From positions 41,430 to 105,429 of IMG/VR virus record IMGVR_UViG_3300014257_000015: a DNA stretch of 64,000 nucleotides, one strand, 5' to 3'. The notes beneath the pieces were generated by a model, which saw nothing but the letters and a program-made list of their open reading frames with translations, was not told the origin of the DNA and did not search any database. This stretch comes from a virus. Position numbers and translations under genes: made by a program. Shown in pieces: positions 40,991-48,863 of this stretch; position 1 is the stretch's first letter; every line of letters starts with the position of its first letter.

Positions 40991-41400
40991 AGATGACGTT
41001 TATTGGATTGGAGGGCGGATGCCCCGATGATGTCCCTGTGGTGTTTGGAGCAGCGGCCGCAAAAATCGAAGACAGCGACCGCGTGACCAATTGCGTCACG
41101 TGGATGGAATTGTCGGAGAAGCGCTTTGATGAATTGGTGGAAGAGGGACACGCTACGCGAATCACTCCAGCAACCCTCGAAGTTCCAGAAACAGTCAAAT
41201 TGGAAAAACTCCAAGTTTTCATCGCTCGAAGATTGAAGAACGCGAAGAACTATGGGACAATCCGTTGGGAAACGCAGATGAGGTTAAACCCCACCATCAA
41301 CCGCCACATCCTCGGAGAATGGGTAGACGACCGAGGGGACAGGTTCATGGTTGTTGATTCGATTATTGCTGTTCCGCCTGACGAGAGCATGGTTAGGTAG
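40987..41400 (+). CDS. protein of unknown function
   Basis: 137 aa from ATG 40987 (ATGA overlap). VVFGAAAAKIEDSDRVTNC, ARRLKNAKNYGTIRWETQMR and RHILGEWVDDRGDRFMVVD. No family recognised. Confidence 0.6.
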   Translation: MKMTFIGLEGGCPDDVPVVFGAAAAKIEDSDRVTNCVTWMELSEKRFDELVEEGHATRITPATLEVPETVKLEKLQVFIARRLKNAKNYGTIRWETQMRLNPTINRHILGEWVDDRGDRFMVVDSIIAVPPDESMVR

Positions 41401-41485
41401 GGGAGAAGATAAGGGAGTAGAGCGCCATCGATTCTTAGGTGGAAATATTGCGAAAGAAACGTGTGAAAGAAAGAGAGAACGAACG

Positions 41486-41863
41486 ATGGAAGAGGTGAAG
41501 ATTGAATTCGGGGCGATCGCGAGAGAAATCCAACACGCAATCGACACCGGGGCGGCCTATGGGCTGGGGAAACAAATTGGAAAGGGAATCGTCGAAGAAG
41601 TGAAACCGAAGACACAGAAATTGCTCCTCAATGCTCCGAATGAAGAAGGTTGGCAAATCGACTACAGCCAATTGCAAGAGATCACAGAAAACTCCAATAG
41701 GAAGAATTGGGCGAAATTCGTATCATTGGAAGAGGTGGAAGACGTTGCGCTGGCGCTGATGGAAATGGGATTCATCGAAGGGGTTCAACTCTCGGAATCG
41801 AGCGGTGGCCCGTCTAAGCTCAAGCCAAAGAAATCCAAGAAGGGGAAGCACTCCAAACCATGA
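41486..41863 (+). CDS. small protein of unknown function
   Basis: 125 aa; ATG 41486 follows an AGAGAGAACGAACG region. Helical start (IEFGAIAREIQHAIDTG), central QLQEITENSNRKNWAKF, and a Lys/Ser-rich tail. ATGA overlap to the next gene. An 85-nt purine-rich gap precedes it. Confidence 0.58.
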   Translation: MEEVKIEFGAIAREIQHAIDTGAAYGLGKQIGKGIVEEVKPKTQKLLLNAPNEEGWQIDYSQLQEITENSNRKNWAKFVSLEEVEDVALALMEMGFIEGVQLSESSGGPSKLKPKKSKKGKHSKP

Positions 41864-42072
41864 CCACTAAGACAAGGTCAGAATTGGAGCGTGAGACGGG
41901 CATCCCATGCCTCGAATACGAAGAGGGCGAAGGATATGGAGGAGGGTTGAACTGCGAGTATTGCGACGCTAGCGTTGAAGGGGATTGCGACGAGTGTGTA
42001 TTGAACGGCGGAACGAAAGACCCCAGAACGTGGCAAGAATACACTCCAACCAATCCCGAGAACGCCAAATAA
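41860..42072 (+). CDS. small Cys-rich protein
   Basis: 70 aa. CEYCDASVEGDCDECVLNGG contains four Cys in a compact cluster. Glu/Gly-rich before it. Last gene before the 883-bp gene-free segment. Confidence 0.6.
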   Translation: MTTKTRSELERETGIPCLEYEEGEGYGGGLNCEYCDASVEGDCDECVLNGGTKDPRTWQEYTPTNPENAK

Positions 42073-42955
42073 CATAGCCGCATTACCACCCACGTAACCA
42101 CCCACATAATACACCAATTAGTACAACCTACCATTATTACAATCCACCTAGACACAACCTTATGGTATATCGGCCATATCCAATATCCATCCAATCGACA
42201 CCAATCCCAACCACCCCACACCGCGAAGAGACGAAACCACCTAACGTGTGAAAAGAAGCATAGATGATTGGAAGGACGCCATACCAATCGAAACCAATCA
42301 CCAATACCAAAACACCCACCCATCCCCGTTAAGACCATCCCGAGGCCTAAAGGATGACGTGTGAATAGAAGAGGAATTGAATGGGCTTCCGACCCCTCCA
42401 GACCTATAGGGGCAGAGGGAAGAAAGGAACGAGAGAAGGAGGGAGAAAGCCCCGTAAGGAGAAGAACGAATAACCCATATAATACAATACGAAGTAGAAC
42501 GACGATAGGAGTAGAACGTATACGTAGGAGTAGAGGAGAAGTAGGGACAGGAGAAAAGGGAATTGGAAGTTGAGGAAGAGAACGTGTGTTGTAGGGAGCG
42601 TGTGAGCGTTGTGGCGTCCCGCACACATGTGCCACACCACATCACCAATCGAAAAACCAATACAAGTAACGCGCCAACCACACATCCAGCCAATCGGCGT
42701 ATGCTCCAATCACCAATCCATAGTGCTCCAATGCTCCAATCGTTCGTACGGCGTATTGGGGCGTGTATTGGTTTACAACGAACGTTGTAACGTCGAAGTG
42801 ATGCGCCAGCGCATACGGCCGGATCGAATCTAGATCTAGATTCTTATTGCTGAGCCAACTCCAATTGGAGAGCCATCGTGACCGCTAGGCCACCGGCTCT
42901 ACTACGTAGTAGAGTACATCCCCGTACAAGTGGCTGATGGTTGGAGGGCTTGGTG
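42073..42955. other. 883-bp gene-free segment with skewed composition
   Basis: No convincing gene on either strand. 42073-42340 is A/C-rich, 42360-42600 A/G-rich and 42630-42730 A/C-rich again, so T is scarce on this strand throughout. CCAAT recurs about a dozen times (for example 42181-42207, 42283-42305, 42641-42662, 42705-42740). The right end carries a run of palindromes. A replication origin, packaging site or regulatory hub are possible readings; none is shown. Confidence 0.6.
42773..42914. promoter_or_regulatory. array of five different palindromes
   Basis: TTACAACG-AA-CGTTGTAA (42773-42790), ATGCGC-CA-GCGCAT (42801-42814), GAATCTAGATCTAGATTC (42826-42843), CTCCAATTGGAG (42859-42870) and CTCTACTACGTAGTAGAG (42897-42914). 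AGAGCC (42869-42874) and GGCTCT (42895-42900) form a further inverted pair. Starts are 25-38 nt apart. Sequences differ, so this is not a simple repeat. Confidence 0.8.
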
Positions 42956-44299
42956 ATGGGAAAGGTTGTTGTGGTGAAGAGAATGGCGCATGTAGCATCC
43001 GCGTTTCTGCGTTGGTTGATAGCATTGGGGCGTCGATTGGCCGCTAGGCCTGTGGATGAGCGTTGGAACGTGTGTGGCCCCACCCCCACTGGCAGCGAAA
43101 CCGAGGGGTGTGGTGGTCGCACTGCCATGGCTGGCACGCCCACACCGCACAACAATTTCGCCAAAAACACCAATAACCAATCAGCCAATAGTGCAAGCGT
43201 TGGAACGTCAACCAATCCAAGCGTTGGAACGTCAACCAATCCAAGCGTTGGAGCACCAACCAACCCTGCCACCGAAGAACCAACCAACCCCGCCACCTCC
43301 ACACCCCCGAACCCCATCACCCTCACATTCTCAGACCCCGAGGCCGCCACCGCTACCATCAGAGCCGCAATCACATCCATCGAAGCACTCACGAAATGGT
43401 TCAACGCCCATGACCCGAGACCGTTTACCAATGGACCGACATCCCCGCCATTTACACCATTCACACCCACACCAGAAATCGAGAAAAAGATTTGCGTGAA
43501 AGGAGAAAAACCAATGAACAAGAAACCAATACCGAAACAGTGGTCCAGTAAAGTGGACAAGACGAAGGTCCATCCAGCCCTCGTCGAGGTGGTCACACTT
43601 GCTCTCGATGAACTCGCAGCCGAAGATGTGTACTTTAAGGTGTACAGCGGACTGCGAACATTTTCGGAGCAAGACGCCCTATATGCCCAGGGGCGTACGA
43701 CTTCGGGAAATGTTGTGACGAAGGCGAAGGGCGGGCAGTCGATGCACAATTATGGATTGGCGTTGGACCTGGCGCCGTATAAGCCCGGGAGTGATTCTGA
43801 GGTTTATTGGCCTGAGCCTGATAAGAAGAACCCGGCGGGGTGTCCTTGGTATCGATTGGAGGCGGCATTGGAGAAGGCTTCGAGATACCTGGACGAGAAG
43901 GCCCGGGGTGATGGGGTGGATGGTGATGGATTGGAGTTTGAGTGGGGTGGGCGTTGGAGATTCCGTGACGTTCCCCATTGTCAGGTCCGAACGACCATTG
44001 CTGAGCTCCAATCGGGCTACTATCCTCGGTGTGCGGACATGGATTGGAGTGTACGGGCACACCTCGATTGGCTGTGGGGTGGGGATTGGATGAGCCGTCG
44101 TGTCCAATGCCTGTTAGGCCGTCTCGGGTATTATCCCGGGGCTGTCGACGGGGACATTGGCCCACGCTCCAACGCCGCAATGGCGCAGTTCCGTGAGCGC
44201 GAGAAGTTGCCGCGCGAGGGCGAGTTGTTCACGAGGGTGGCGGTGGAGGAGTTGGTGCGCGCGGAGCACCAACTAGCTGATGGCGTTGGAGGGTTGTGA
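42956..44299 (+). CDS. endolysin: L-Ala-D-Glu peptidase plus peptidoglycan-binding domain, with N-terminal extension
   Basis: The open frame from ATG 42956 (GGAGGG 7 nt upstream) gives 447 aa. An internal ATG at 43514 with AAAGGAG gives a conventional 261-aa endolysin. The core has SMHNYGLALDLAPY (His and Asp zinc ligands) and FEWGGRW...DVPHCQ (third His), the VanY/M15C peptidase set. The C-terminus CLLGRLGYYPGAVDGDIGP then AMAQFRE is a PG_binding_1 domain. The 186-residue extension starts basic and amphipathic (AFLRWLIALGRRLAARP), then is Thr/Pro/Asn-rich with 8-residue repeats (SVGTSTNP). Which start is used is open; both may be. No signal peptide at 43514, so a holin would be needed. Confidence 0.82.
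   Translation: MGKVVVVKRMAHVASAFLRWLIALGRRLAARPVDERWNVCGPTPTGSETEGCGGRTAMAGTPTPHNNFAKNTNNQSANSASVGTSTNPSVGTSTNPSVGAPTNPATEEPTNPATSTPPNPITLTFSDPEAATATIRAAITSIEALTKWFNAHDPRPFTNGPTSPPFTPFTPTPEIEKKICVKGEKPMNKKPIPKQWSSKVDKTKVHPALVEVVTLALDELAAEDVYFKVYSGLRTFSEQDALYAQGRTTSGNVVTKAKGGQSMHNYGLALDLAPYKPGSDSEVYWPEPDKKNPAGCPWYRLEAALEKASRYLDEKARGDGVDGDGLEFEWGGRWRFRDVPHCQVRTTIAELQSGYYPRCADMDWSVRAHLDWLWGGDWMSRRVQCLLGRLGYYPGAVDGDIGPRSNAAMAQFREREKLPREGELFTRVAVEELVRAEHQLADGVGGL
43195..43266 (+). repeat. 24-bp tandem repeats in the endolysin extension
   Basis: 43195-43218 is repeated exactly at 43219-43242, with a diverged third copy at 43243-43266. They encode SVGTSTNP, SVGTSTNP and SVGAPTNP. The unit contains ACCAATCC, related to the CCAAT motifs upstream. 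Confidence 0.9.
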
Positions 44300-44549
44300 C
44301 GACGAGGTGGTTGTGCTGGAGCCGGAACAGAGGGCTGCGCTGATCGAGGCGGGCTTGATGGACGTGAGGCTCCAGCGCTCGGCCACCGGCGCCACAATCC
44401 ATCGCATCAACAACACACGCCAGGTGCTTCGGTCATACTCTGAGATGTTGCGTTCTTCGGCCGACAGCGAAGAGGCGCGCCTGAACCATCGGGAATTGCT
44501 CGCTGCCATCGCCCGCGCATGGGTGTTGGTCGATTCTTCGCGTAAGTGA
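44280..44549 (+). CDS. small helical protein
   Basis: 89 aa, ATG 44280, overlapping the endolysin by 20 nt. EPEQRAALIEAGLMDVRL and INNTRQVLRSYSEMLRSS with a C-terminal helix AAIARAWVLVD. No membrane segment. Unknown; may belong to the lysis cassette by position. Confidence 0.58.
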   Translation: MALEGCDDEVVVLEPEQRAALIEAGLMDVRLQRSATGATIHRINNTRQVLRSYSEMLRSSADSEEARLNHRELLAAIARAWVLVDSSRK

Positions 44550-44598
44550 GTCAGCGTCGCTTCGCGCCGCGCGAAAGAACGAGGCGGCGAGCGGGCTG

Positions 44599-44799
44599 GT
44601 GCGAATCAAAGCCAATCCCGCTGGTCGCCAGTTCGTGCCATGGTTGACCGCTCGCCAATTTCGAAGGGACAGGCGAAAGATGGTTGTTTTGATGCTCATC
44701 GGTGCCGTGTTGGTTGTTTTAGCGATCGTCGTCATCACCTCCTTGATCTGCACCCCGTTCGCGTACTATGGTTTTTGTCAAAACTACTTGACCAATTGA
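44599..44799 (+). CDS. single-pass membrane protein, candidate holin
   Basis: 66 aa from GTG 44599; ATG 44680 gives 39 aa. Basic N-terminal part (FRRDRRK) followed by one strong transmembrane helix MVVLMLIGAVLVVLAIVVIT and a short Cys-containing tail. Lies just after the endolysin, so a lysis role is plausible. One helix only; an unrelated small membrane protein is equally possible. Confidence 0.5.
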   Translation: MRIKANPAGRQFVPWLTARQFRRDRRKMVVLMLIGAVLVVLAIVVITSLICTPFAYYGFCQNYLTN

Positions 44800-44817
44800 G
44801 TCACCAAGGAGAAAGCA

Positions 44818-44994
44818 ATGGCAAATACAGTCTATCACATATGTGCGGAGTGCGCTGACACCATTGACAATGAAACGGAAGTCGTGTGTGAGCAGTGTCA
44901 CTATGGATTCTGCGCTTCGTGCTGTGAGACCAACGGCATCTGCGGCGAATGCGTAGACCTCGAACAGCAACAGAACGAACAACAGAGCGATTGA
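44818..44994 (+). CDS. small double zinc-finger protein
   Basis: 58 aa, ATG 44818 with CAAGGAG upstream. CAECADTIDNETEVVCEQC, then HYGFCASCC and CGECVD: eight Cys and one His in RING/B-box-like spacing. Gln-rich tail. Cross-brace zinc fold is likely; partner unknown. Confidence 0.7.
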   Translation: MANTVYHICAECADTIDNETEVVCEQCHYGFCASCCETNGICGECVDLEQQQNEQQSD

Positions 44995-45041
44995 TCAATT
45001 CGAAGAGCTCATAAATTCAATACACAAAGGAGAAAAAGACC

Positions 45042-45332
45042 ATGGTTGATCTCGGAGACAAAGAGTCAGAGAGGATTGCGTTGAAATATGGGGTGAAATT
45101 CGGGTTGTTCTTCGCGGCAGCCATTGTCTCGAATGCCCCGGGCGTAGCGCCGAAGGATATGGTCATTGCTGAGTTGCTGTTGGAGCTATCGAACGACAAA
45201 GAGAAGATAGAGCCAATAATGGCCGTAGTGTTGGACGACTTGAAGAACGGGAAGTCAGACGGCAAGAAATTCATCCAGCTTGTGTTGGATATCCTGGGAA
45301 TTAAGCAAGCGCTTCCACCAGAATCCGAGTGA
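45042..45332 (+). CDS. small helical protein
   Basis: 96 aa, AAAGGAG upstream. ESERIALKYGVKFGLFFAAA, KDMVIAELLLELSND and FIQLVLDILGI. May have a hydrophobic helix but is probably soluble. Unknown. Confidence 0.6.
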   Translation: MVDLGDKESERIALKYGVKFGLFFAAAIVSNAPGVAPKDMVIAELLLELSNDKEKIEPIMAVVLDDLKNGKSDGKKFIQLVLDILGIKQALPPESE

Positions 45333-45363
45333 TTCAACTGAAACATCCAATTGGAGATTTGAC

Positions 45364-45600
45364 GTGGGAAACAAAAAGAAACAACACAAACCAAGCGGCC
45401 TTACAACGGGAAAGGTGGATTTCAAAATCGACCAAATCGAATGCACATTGTACTGTGAAGAAGGCGCGTTTTTCGTACACTTTTGCGATGAAGATAGTGG
45501 AAGCGCAGTTTCTTTCGAAAATTGTACGGAAGATATGCTGGATTTGTTGGAAGAATTCATAAAATTAGCAAAAATCATGTTTAACAAGAGGCGAGTGTGA
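45364..45600 (+). CDS. small protein of unknown function
   Basis: 78 aa from GTG 45364 (GGAG 8 nt upstream). KVDFKIDQIECTLYCEEGAFF and a helix TEDMLDLLEEFIKLAKIM. The competing frame 45329-45562 lacks protein-like character. Confidence 0.55.
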   Translation: MGNKKKQHKPSGLTTGKVDFKIDQIECTLYCEEGAFFVHFCDEDSGSAVSFENCTEDMLDLLEEFIKLAKIMFNKRRV

Positions 45601-45640
45601 ATTGTTCGGTAAAATATTTTGGTTGTTGGGTCGATTTTGC

Positions 45641-45669
45641 TTGACTTCCAATTCAATTGGAGTTACAAT
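45641..45669 (+). promoter_or_regulatory. promoter P4 (TTGACT-17-TACAAT)
   Basis: -35 45641-45646, -10 45664-45669. Apart from one base, the block from TCGATTTTG through the leader ATG is the same as at P2 (26018-26087), over about 70 nt. Confidence 0.78.
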
Positions 45670-45697
45670 CTATTTATACGTTGAAGGAGAACCGGCC

Positions 45698-45916
45698 ATG
45701 AAAAACATCGACGTCAAAGAAGAAGACATCGGCAAAAAAGTCATTCTTCCTGCTGGAACGAGATATGTTTCAAGAATAACCGCAGAAGGCACGAGTTATT
45801 CTCACACCACAAGCGAAGTTGCTGCTTTGGTGGTGGCGCCTGCCGACGCTGATGTTGAAGGTGATCTCCCGACGTTCCAATTTGGTGGCGAATTCAGACT
45901 GGTGGATTTGGGATGA
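45698..45916 (+). CDS. small protein of unknown function
   Basis: 72 aa, ATG 45698 after leader GGAGAACCGGCC and downstream of P4. IGKKVILPAGTRYVSRITAEG then SEVAALVVAPADADVEG: beta-rich. ATGA overlap downstream. Confidence 0.62.
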   Translation: MKNIDVKEEDIGKKVILPAGTRYVSRITAEGTSYSHTTSEVAALVVAPADADVEGDLPTFQFGGEFRLVDLG

Positions 45917-46275
45917 AAGTCAGACACCATACAGAAAACGTCAAGGCTGATCCGTATGGATGCCCGTACGAGGGCTATTATGTAGGCGCCATTGACCCGT
46001 GTGGTGATTTGTATCTGATGTCTGGGCCGTACTACAGCCATGAAGACGCCGCGACACGATATTGGTCAACGCACAACCAGGTTTGCAACGCAGAGCCATC
46101 GGCGCAGGTGTGGGACTGGGGCGTGACAGAATGGTACGGCGTGGATGATGAACGAGTGGCATCTATCACAGAACAAAGAAGAAAAGAAGAGGGTGTTCAA
46201 AAAGCGATAGAGCAAATTCGTGAGAAAGTTAGGTGGTTTGTTCTTGAATCAAATGGAGTCACCGTTGTTCATTAA
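45913..46275 (+). CDS. protein of unknown function
   Basis: 120 aa, ATGA overlap. GYYVGAIDPCGDLYLMSGPYY, VWDWGVTEWYGVDDERV and a C-terminal helix EEGVQKAIEQIREKVRWF. Unknown. Confidence 0.62.
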   Translation: MKVRHHTENVKADPYGCPYEGYYVGAIDPCGDLYLMSGPYYSHEDAATRYWSTHNQVCNAEPSAQVWDWGVTEWYGVDDERVASITEQRRKEEGVQKAIEQIREKVRWFVLESNGVTVVH

Positions 46276-46302
46276 CACCTAAACACAGAAGGAGAACCGG
46301 CC

Positions 46303-46524
46303 ATGACAGTAGGCGAATTGAAAGCAATCCTAGAAGACCTCGAAGACGACGTTGAAGTTGTGATGCAGTACCAACCCAATTATCCGTTGAAGTCTGAAAT
46401 CGCGGGCGCCACTTTGAAATCAGAAGTGGAAGGTGAGAAACCGGAATTCGATGAGGTTGACGTGCTGTATCTCGTCGAAGGCGAGCAAATAGGGTACGGG
46501 AACAAAGCGGCTTGGAATTTCTAG
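46303..46524 (+). CDS. small phage protein (TVGELKAIL family)
   Basis: 73 aa, ATG 46303 after leader GGAGAACCGGCC. MTVGELKAILEDLEDDVEVV is a start seen in many small phage proteins of unknown function; the rest is acidic, ending GNKAAWNF. Confidence 0.65.
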   Translation: MTVGELKAILEDLEDDVEVVMQYQPNYPLKSEIAGATLKSEVEGEKPEFDEVDVLYLVEGEQIGYGNKAAWNF

Positions 46525-46555
46525 GCCGCTGTCAAACGTCGAAGGAGAACTAGTC

Positions 46556-46741
46556 ATGAAACCATACGGCGTCAAAAGAAAAGACAGCTGGTGTTGCCCT
46601 GGGCACGACAAATTCCCTCGGGAAACCTACAGAAACAATCGAAGCAAAAGGGCGCAAACCCGTGACACCAAACTTGCGCACGGGATCGCCCGTTCTCGTG
46701 CTCGACTTGAGTTGAATCGACTTGTTTCTGAGGAAGCTTGA
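46556..46741 (+). CDS. small basic protein
   Basis: 61 aa, ATG 46556 after leader variant GGAGAACTAGTC. SWCCPGHDKFPRETYRNN then many Arg/Lys (RSKRAQTRDTK, RSRARLELNR). Probably nucleic-acid or RNA binding. Unknown. Confidence 0.62.
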   Translation: MKPYGVKRKDSWCCPGHDKFPRETYRNNRSKRAQTRDTKLAHGIARSRARLELNRLVSEEA

Positions 46742-46767
46742 AACCAACGCAGAAAGGAGAACCGGCC

Positions 46768-47370
46768 GTGAACATACCGATTACAAACATAACGCACTTG
46801 GTGGATGTCGCGAAGACCTATTTGAAAGCACAAGGCGTCGAAGAGCCGAGTGAAGATCAACTCGCGGCTGCTATACATACGATCAGAACGCTCAACCCAA
46901 TGCAGTTGAAAGGCGACTACACGCGCCCCGGTCACCACATCATTCGCATCCCAGACGGAACGCTTGCAGAGCGGATTTCGGACAGCTCTAATGAGTTGGC
47001 AGTGATGGGTCTGGCGTCCCAGTACACCCTTGGAAAGATCATTAGGGTGACTGTGAAGAATTCAGTGGTCACCGTGCACTATGACCTCGGATGCATCATG
47101 CTTTTTCATTCGACGGTGATGGAGATAGATGTTCTTTGGGGTGCCACCCATTGTATCCCTGGTGACATCGTGGATATGGCGCGCAGCCACGGGAAGTTTC
47201 GAGGAATCCACCACCCTTTCACGCATGCCAACGTTGATGTGTATAGCTATCAGCACGGGCACATCGACATCAAAGACCCAGACGTTGTGCGACCGAATGT
47301 TCCAGCATATCGCGAGGTGGCGATTTTGTTGAATGACAAGATGACCGTCGAGAAACAGTTGGTCCAATGA
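46768..47370 (+). CDS. protein of unknown function
   Basis: 200 aa from GTG 46768 after leader GGAGAACCGGCC. N-terminal helices (HLVDVAKTYLKAQGV, DQLAAAIHTIRTL), beta-rich middle (IIRVTVKNSVVTVHYDLG) and a His-rich region (GIHHPFTHANVDVYSYQHGH). ATGA overlap to the next gene. Confidence 0.62.
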   Translation: MNIPITNITHLVDVAKTYLKAQGVEEPSEDQLAAAIHTIRTLNPMQLKGDYTRPGHHIIRIPDGTLAERISDSSNELAVMGLASQYTLGKIIRVTVKNSVVTVHYDLGCIMLFHSTVMEIDVLWGATHCIPGDIVDMARSHGKFRGIHHPFTHANVDVYSYQHGHIDIKDPDVVRPNVPAYREVAILLNDKMTVEKQLVQ

Positions 47371-48152
47371 GTCGCCACATCGTACGGGTTGAACCAATTG
47401 TGTCGCGCAAATTCCAGGGCGCTTGTCGGATGCCGTACCCCGGGCGCCCTGGAGGCTGTCCCAACTTCGATCACAAACGCGGTTGCCCATCGGGGGTGCC
47501 TCTGTTCAACGAGGTATTCAGAGGGCCAGTTCACGCTGTATTCTATCGTTTCAACCTCGAAGCGTTCGGCGAACGAATGTTGGCGCGAAACCCGAAGATG
47601 ACACGGAAGCAATCGCGTTGTCTCTTGTATTGGCAACCCCGGGCGCGTAAGCATCTTCGGGAATTGGTCGCATATACGCTGGAATGGTTCAGAGAACGAA
47701 ACAAACGGCGAATGGCCTCGGTTTGCCCAGAAGCTCTTGGTGTCGATGTATTCACAACGATGCGAAACGCTGGTGTTGAGTTGGAATGGCCTGTAGAAAA
47801 GTGGGTGACACTCGTCGCCTTCGTCGCTCGCCCTAGAGATGGATACGCGGACACAGATTGGTGGCATATGATCGGGGGCGCCGAGTATCAAACAGAACCA
47901 AAGCACAATGAAAGTTCGGGTTTGATGACTTTTAGGAAGATCGGCGAAGCTCTGGATATGCACCCGGCCTATGCGCATGCGATTTACGAAAAGGCGTTGC
48001 GTAAATTGCGCCATCCTCGTAACCGTCGGGTGCTTCGTGATTTCATCGATCCTTCGCCCAACGACATCGGCCCTTCAGGCGCCGTTAAACGTCATCCGAC
48101 TTTGGAAGAGATTGAAGAGTATGTGCAGAAATTTTGGCCAAGGTTGATTTGA
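47367..48152 (+). CDS. metal-binding-like protein fused to sigma-region-4-like HTH
   Basis: 261 aa. The N-terminal ~130 residues have CRMPYPGRPGGCPNFDHKRGC (three Cys), RFNLEAFGERM and KQSRCLLYWQPRARKHL, a layout resembling DUF2284-type predicted metal-binding proteins. Residues ~185-225, GLMTFRKIGEALDM then HAIYEKALRKLRHPRN, match sigma-70 region 4.2, including the KALRKLRHP end. No region 2 is present. It may bind the RNA polymerase flap or promoter DNA, as T4 gp33 does. TGATG overlap downstream. Confidence 0.6.
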   Translation: MSRHIVRVEPIVSRKFQGACRMPYPGRPGGCPNFDHKRGCPSGVPLFNEVFRGPVHAVFYRFNLEAFGERMLARNPKMTRKQSRCLLYWQPRARKHLRELVAYTLEWFRERNKRRMASVCPEALGVDVFTTMRNAGVELEWPVEKWVTLVAFVARPRDGYADTDWWHMIGGAEYQTEPKHNESSGLMTFRKIGEALDMHPAYAHAIYEKALRKLRHPRNRRVLRDFIDPSPNDIGPSGAVKRHPTLEEIEEYVQKFWPRLI

Positions 48153-48346
48153 TGGAAGTCAAATACGACAACATCGAGATTTCATTGCCCACTGCGAAGT
48201 ACATGTTGCGCAAATTGGGCGTGAAGCTCGAAGACGCGAAGCGCCTTGGGGCATTGATGCACCGCGTTGTCCAAGAGGCCATCGAGCGCGAACGAGATGC
48301 AGAAAAGACATTCGAGGCATTCAGGGAAACGAGGCGAAAAACATGA
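48152..48346 (+). CDS. small helical protein
   Basis: 64 aa from ATG 48152 (TGATG). PTAKYMLRKLGVKLEDAKR and a long C-terminal helix VVQEAIERERDAEKTFEAF. Unknown. Confidence 0.58.
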   Translation: MEVKYDNIEISLPTAKYMLRKLGVKLEDAKRLGALMHRVVQEAIERERDAEKTFEAFRETRRKT

Positions 48347-48579
48347 AGTGCAATATTTGTGGCCGCCGCGCTCGTTCGATGGTTGACATGCACGATATCG
48401 GCGGGCCTGTTCTGGGTCTTTGTTCCGATTGCAAAGGTGCGTTGATGAAGAAAATGAATAGGCTAAGAGGGAAGAGGGGTGTTGAATTGGAAACAGAGGT
48501 TACGAGGTGGGCGCTGTCTCGCTGCCGCAAGATTCACAACGAGAGGATACGGAAAACCAGATGGTTGTTGTGGCGCTAA
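48343..48579 (+). CDS. small zinc-finger basic protein
   Basis: 78 aa, ATGA overlap. CNICGRRARSMVDMHDIGG and CSDCKGALMKK form a four-Cys zinc site; C-terminal half is Arg/Lys-rich. Possibly nucleic-acid binding. TAATG overlap downstream. Confidence 0.62.
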   Translation: MKCNICGRRARSMVDMHDIGGPVLGLCSDCKGALMKKMNRLRGKRGVELETEVTRWALSRCRKIHNERIRKTRWLLWR

Positions 48580-48773
48580 TGGAAAGGGCCTGTAGAAATA
48601 TCTCGGCGATTGAACGCCGTATGCTCGCCTTCATCACAGAGCTTCGTGGCGTTTGGCTCCCGAGGTTGAAGGGGCGCCGCGCGAAGCGAATCAAAGACAA
48701 ATTGGACGCTGTTGAAAAAGGGCTACGCGACTCACAATCCATGAGTCACGAGGATGACGTTACTGGCACGTAG
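48579..48773 (+). CDS. small basic helical protein
   Basis: 64 aa from ATG 48579 (TAATG). CRNISAIERRMLAFITELRG and LKGRRAKRIKDKLDAVEKG. Unknown. Confidence 0.55.
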   Translation: MERACRNISAIERRMLAFITELRGVWLPRLKGRRAKRIKDKLDAVEKGLRDSQSMSHEDDVTGT

Positions 48774-48807
48774 TGCGGAACCCCTGTGCAAGTACACCTA
48801 CACAATA

Positions 48808-48836
48808 TTGACACTCGTTGCTTTTGGATAGATATT
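48808..48836 (+). promoter_or_regulatory. candidate promoter (TTGACA-17-GATATT)
   Basis: Perfect -35 TTGACA 48808-48813, 17-nt spacer, -10 GATATT 48831-48836 (4 of 6 matches). Lies in a 90-nt gap before the next gene. It does not belong to the TCGATTTTG family. Confidence 0.45.
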
Positions 48837-48863
48837 GGCAACGATTGGAAGTATTATTGGAGG

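Noticed and set aside
41820-42635. 271-codon minus-strand frame across the gene-free segment
   Set aside because: Its product is a hydrophobic/Trp-rich string produced by the skewed composition, it overlaps two + strand genes, and it has no ribosome site or motif.
45329-45562. 77-codon frame with GTGA overlap
   Set aside because: Its product lacks protein-like character; the overlapping frame at 45364-45600 is better.
48786-48863. GTG 48786 as start of the small gene at 48864
   Set aside because: It lies upstream of a good TTGACA promoter and has no ribosome site.
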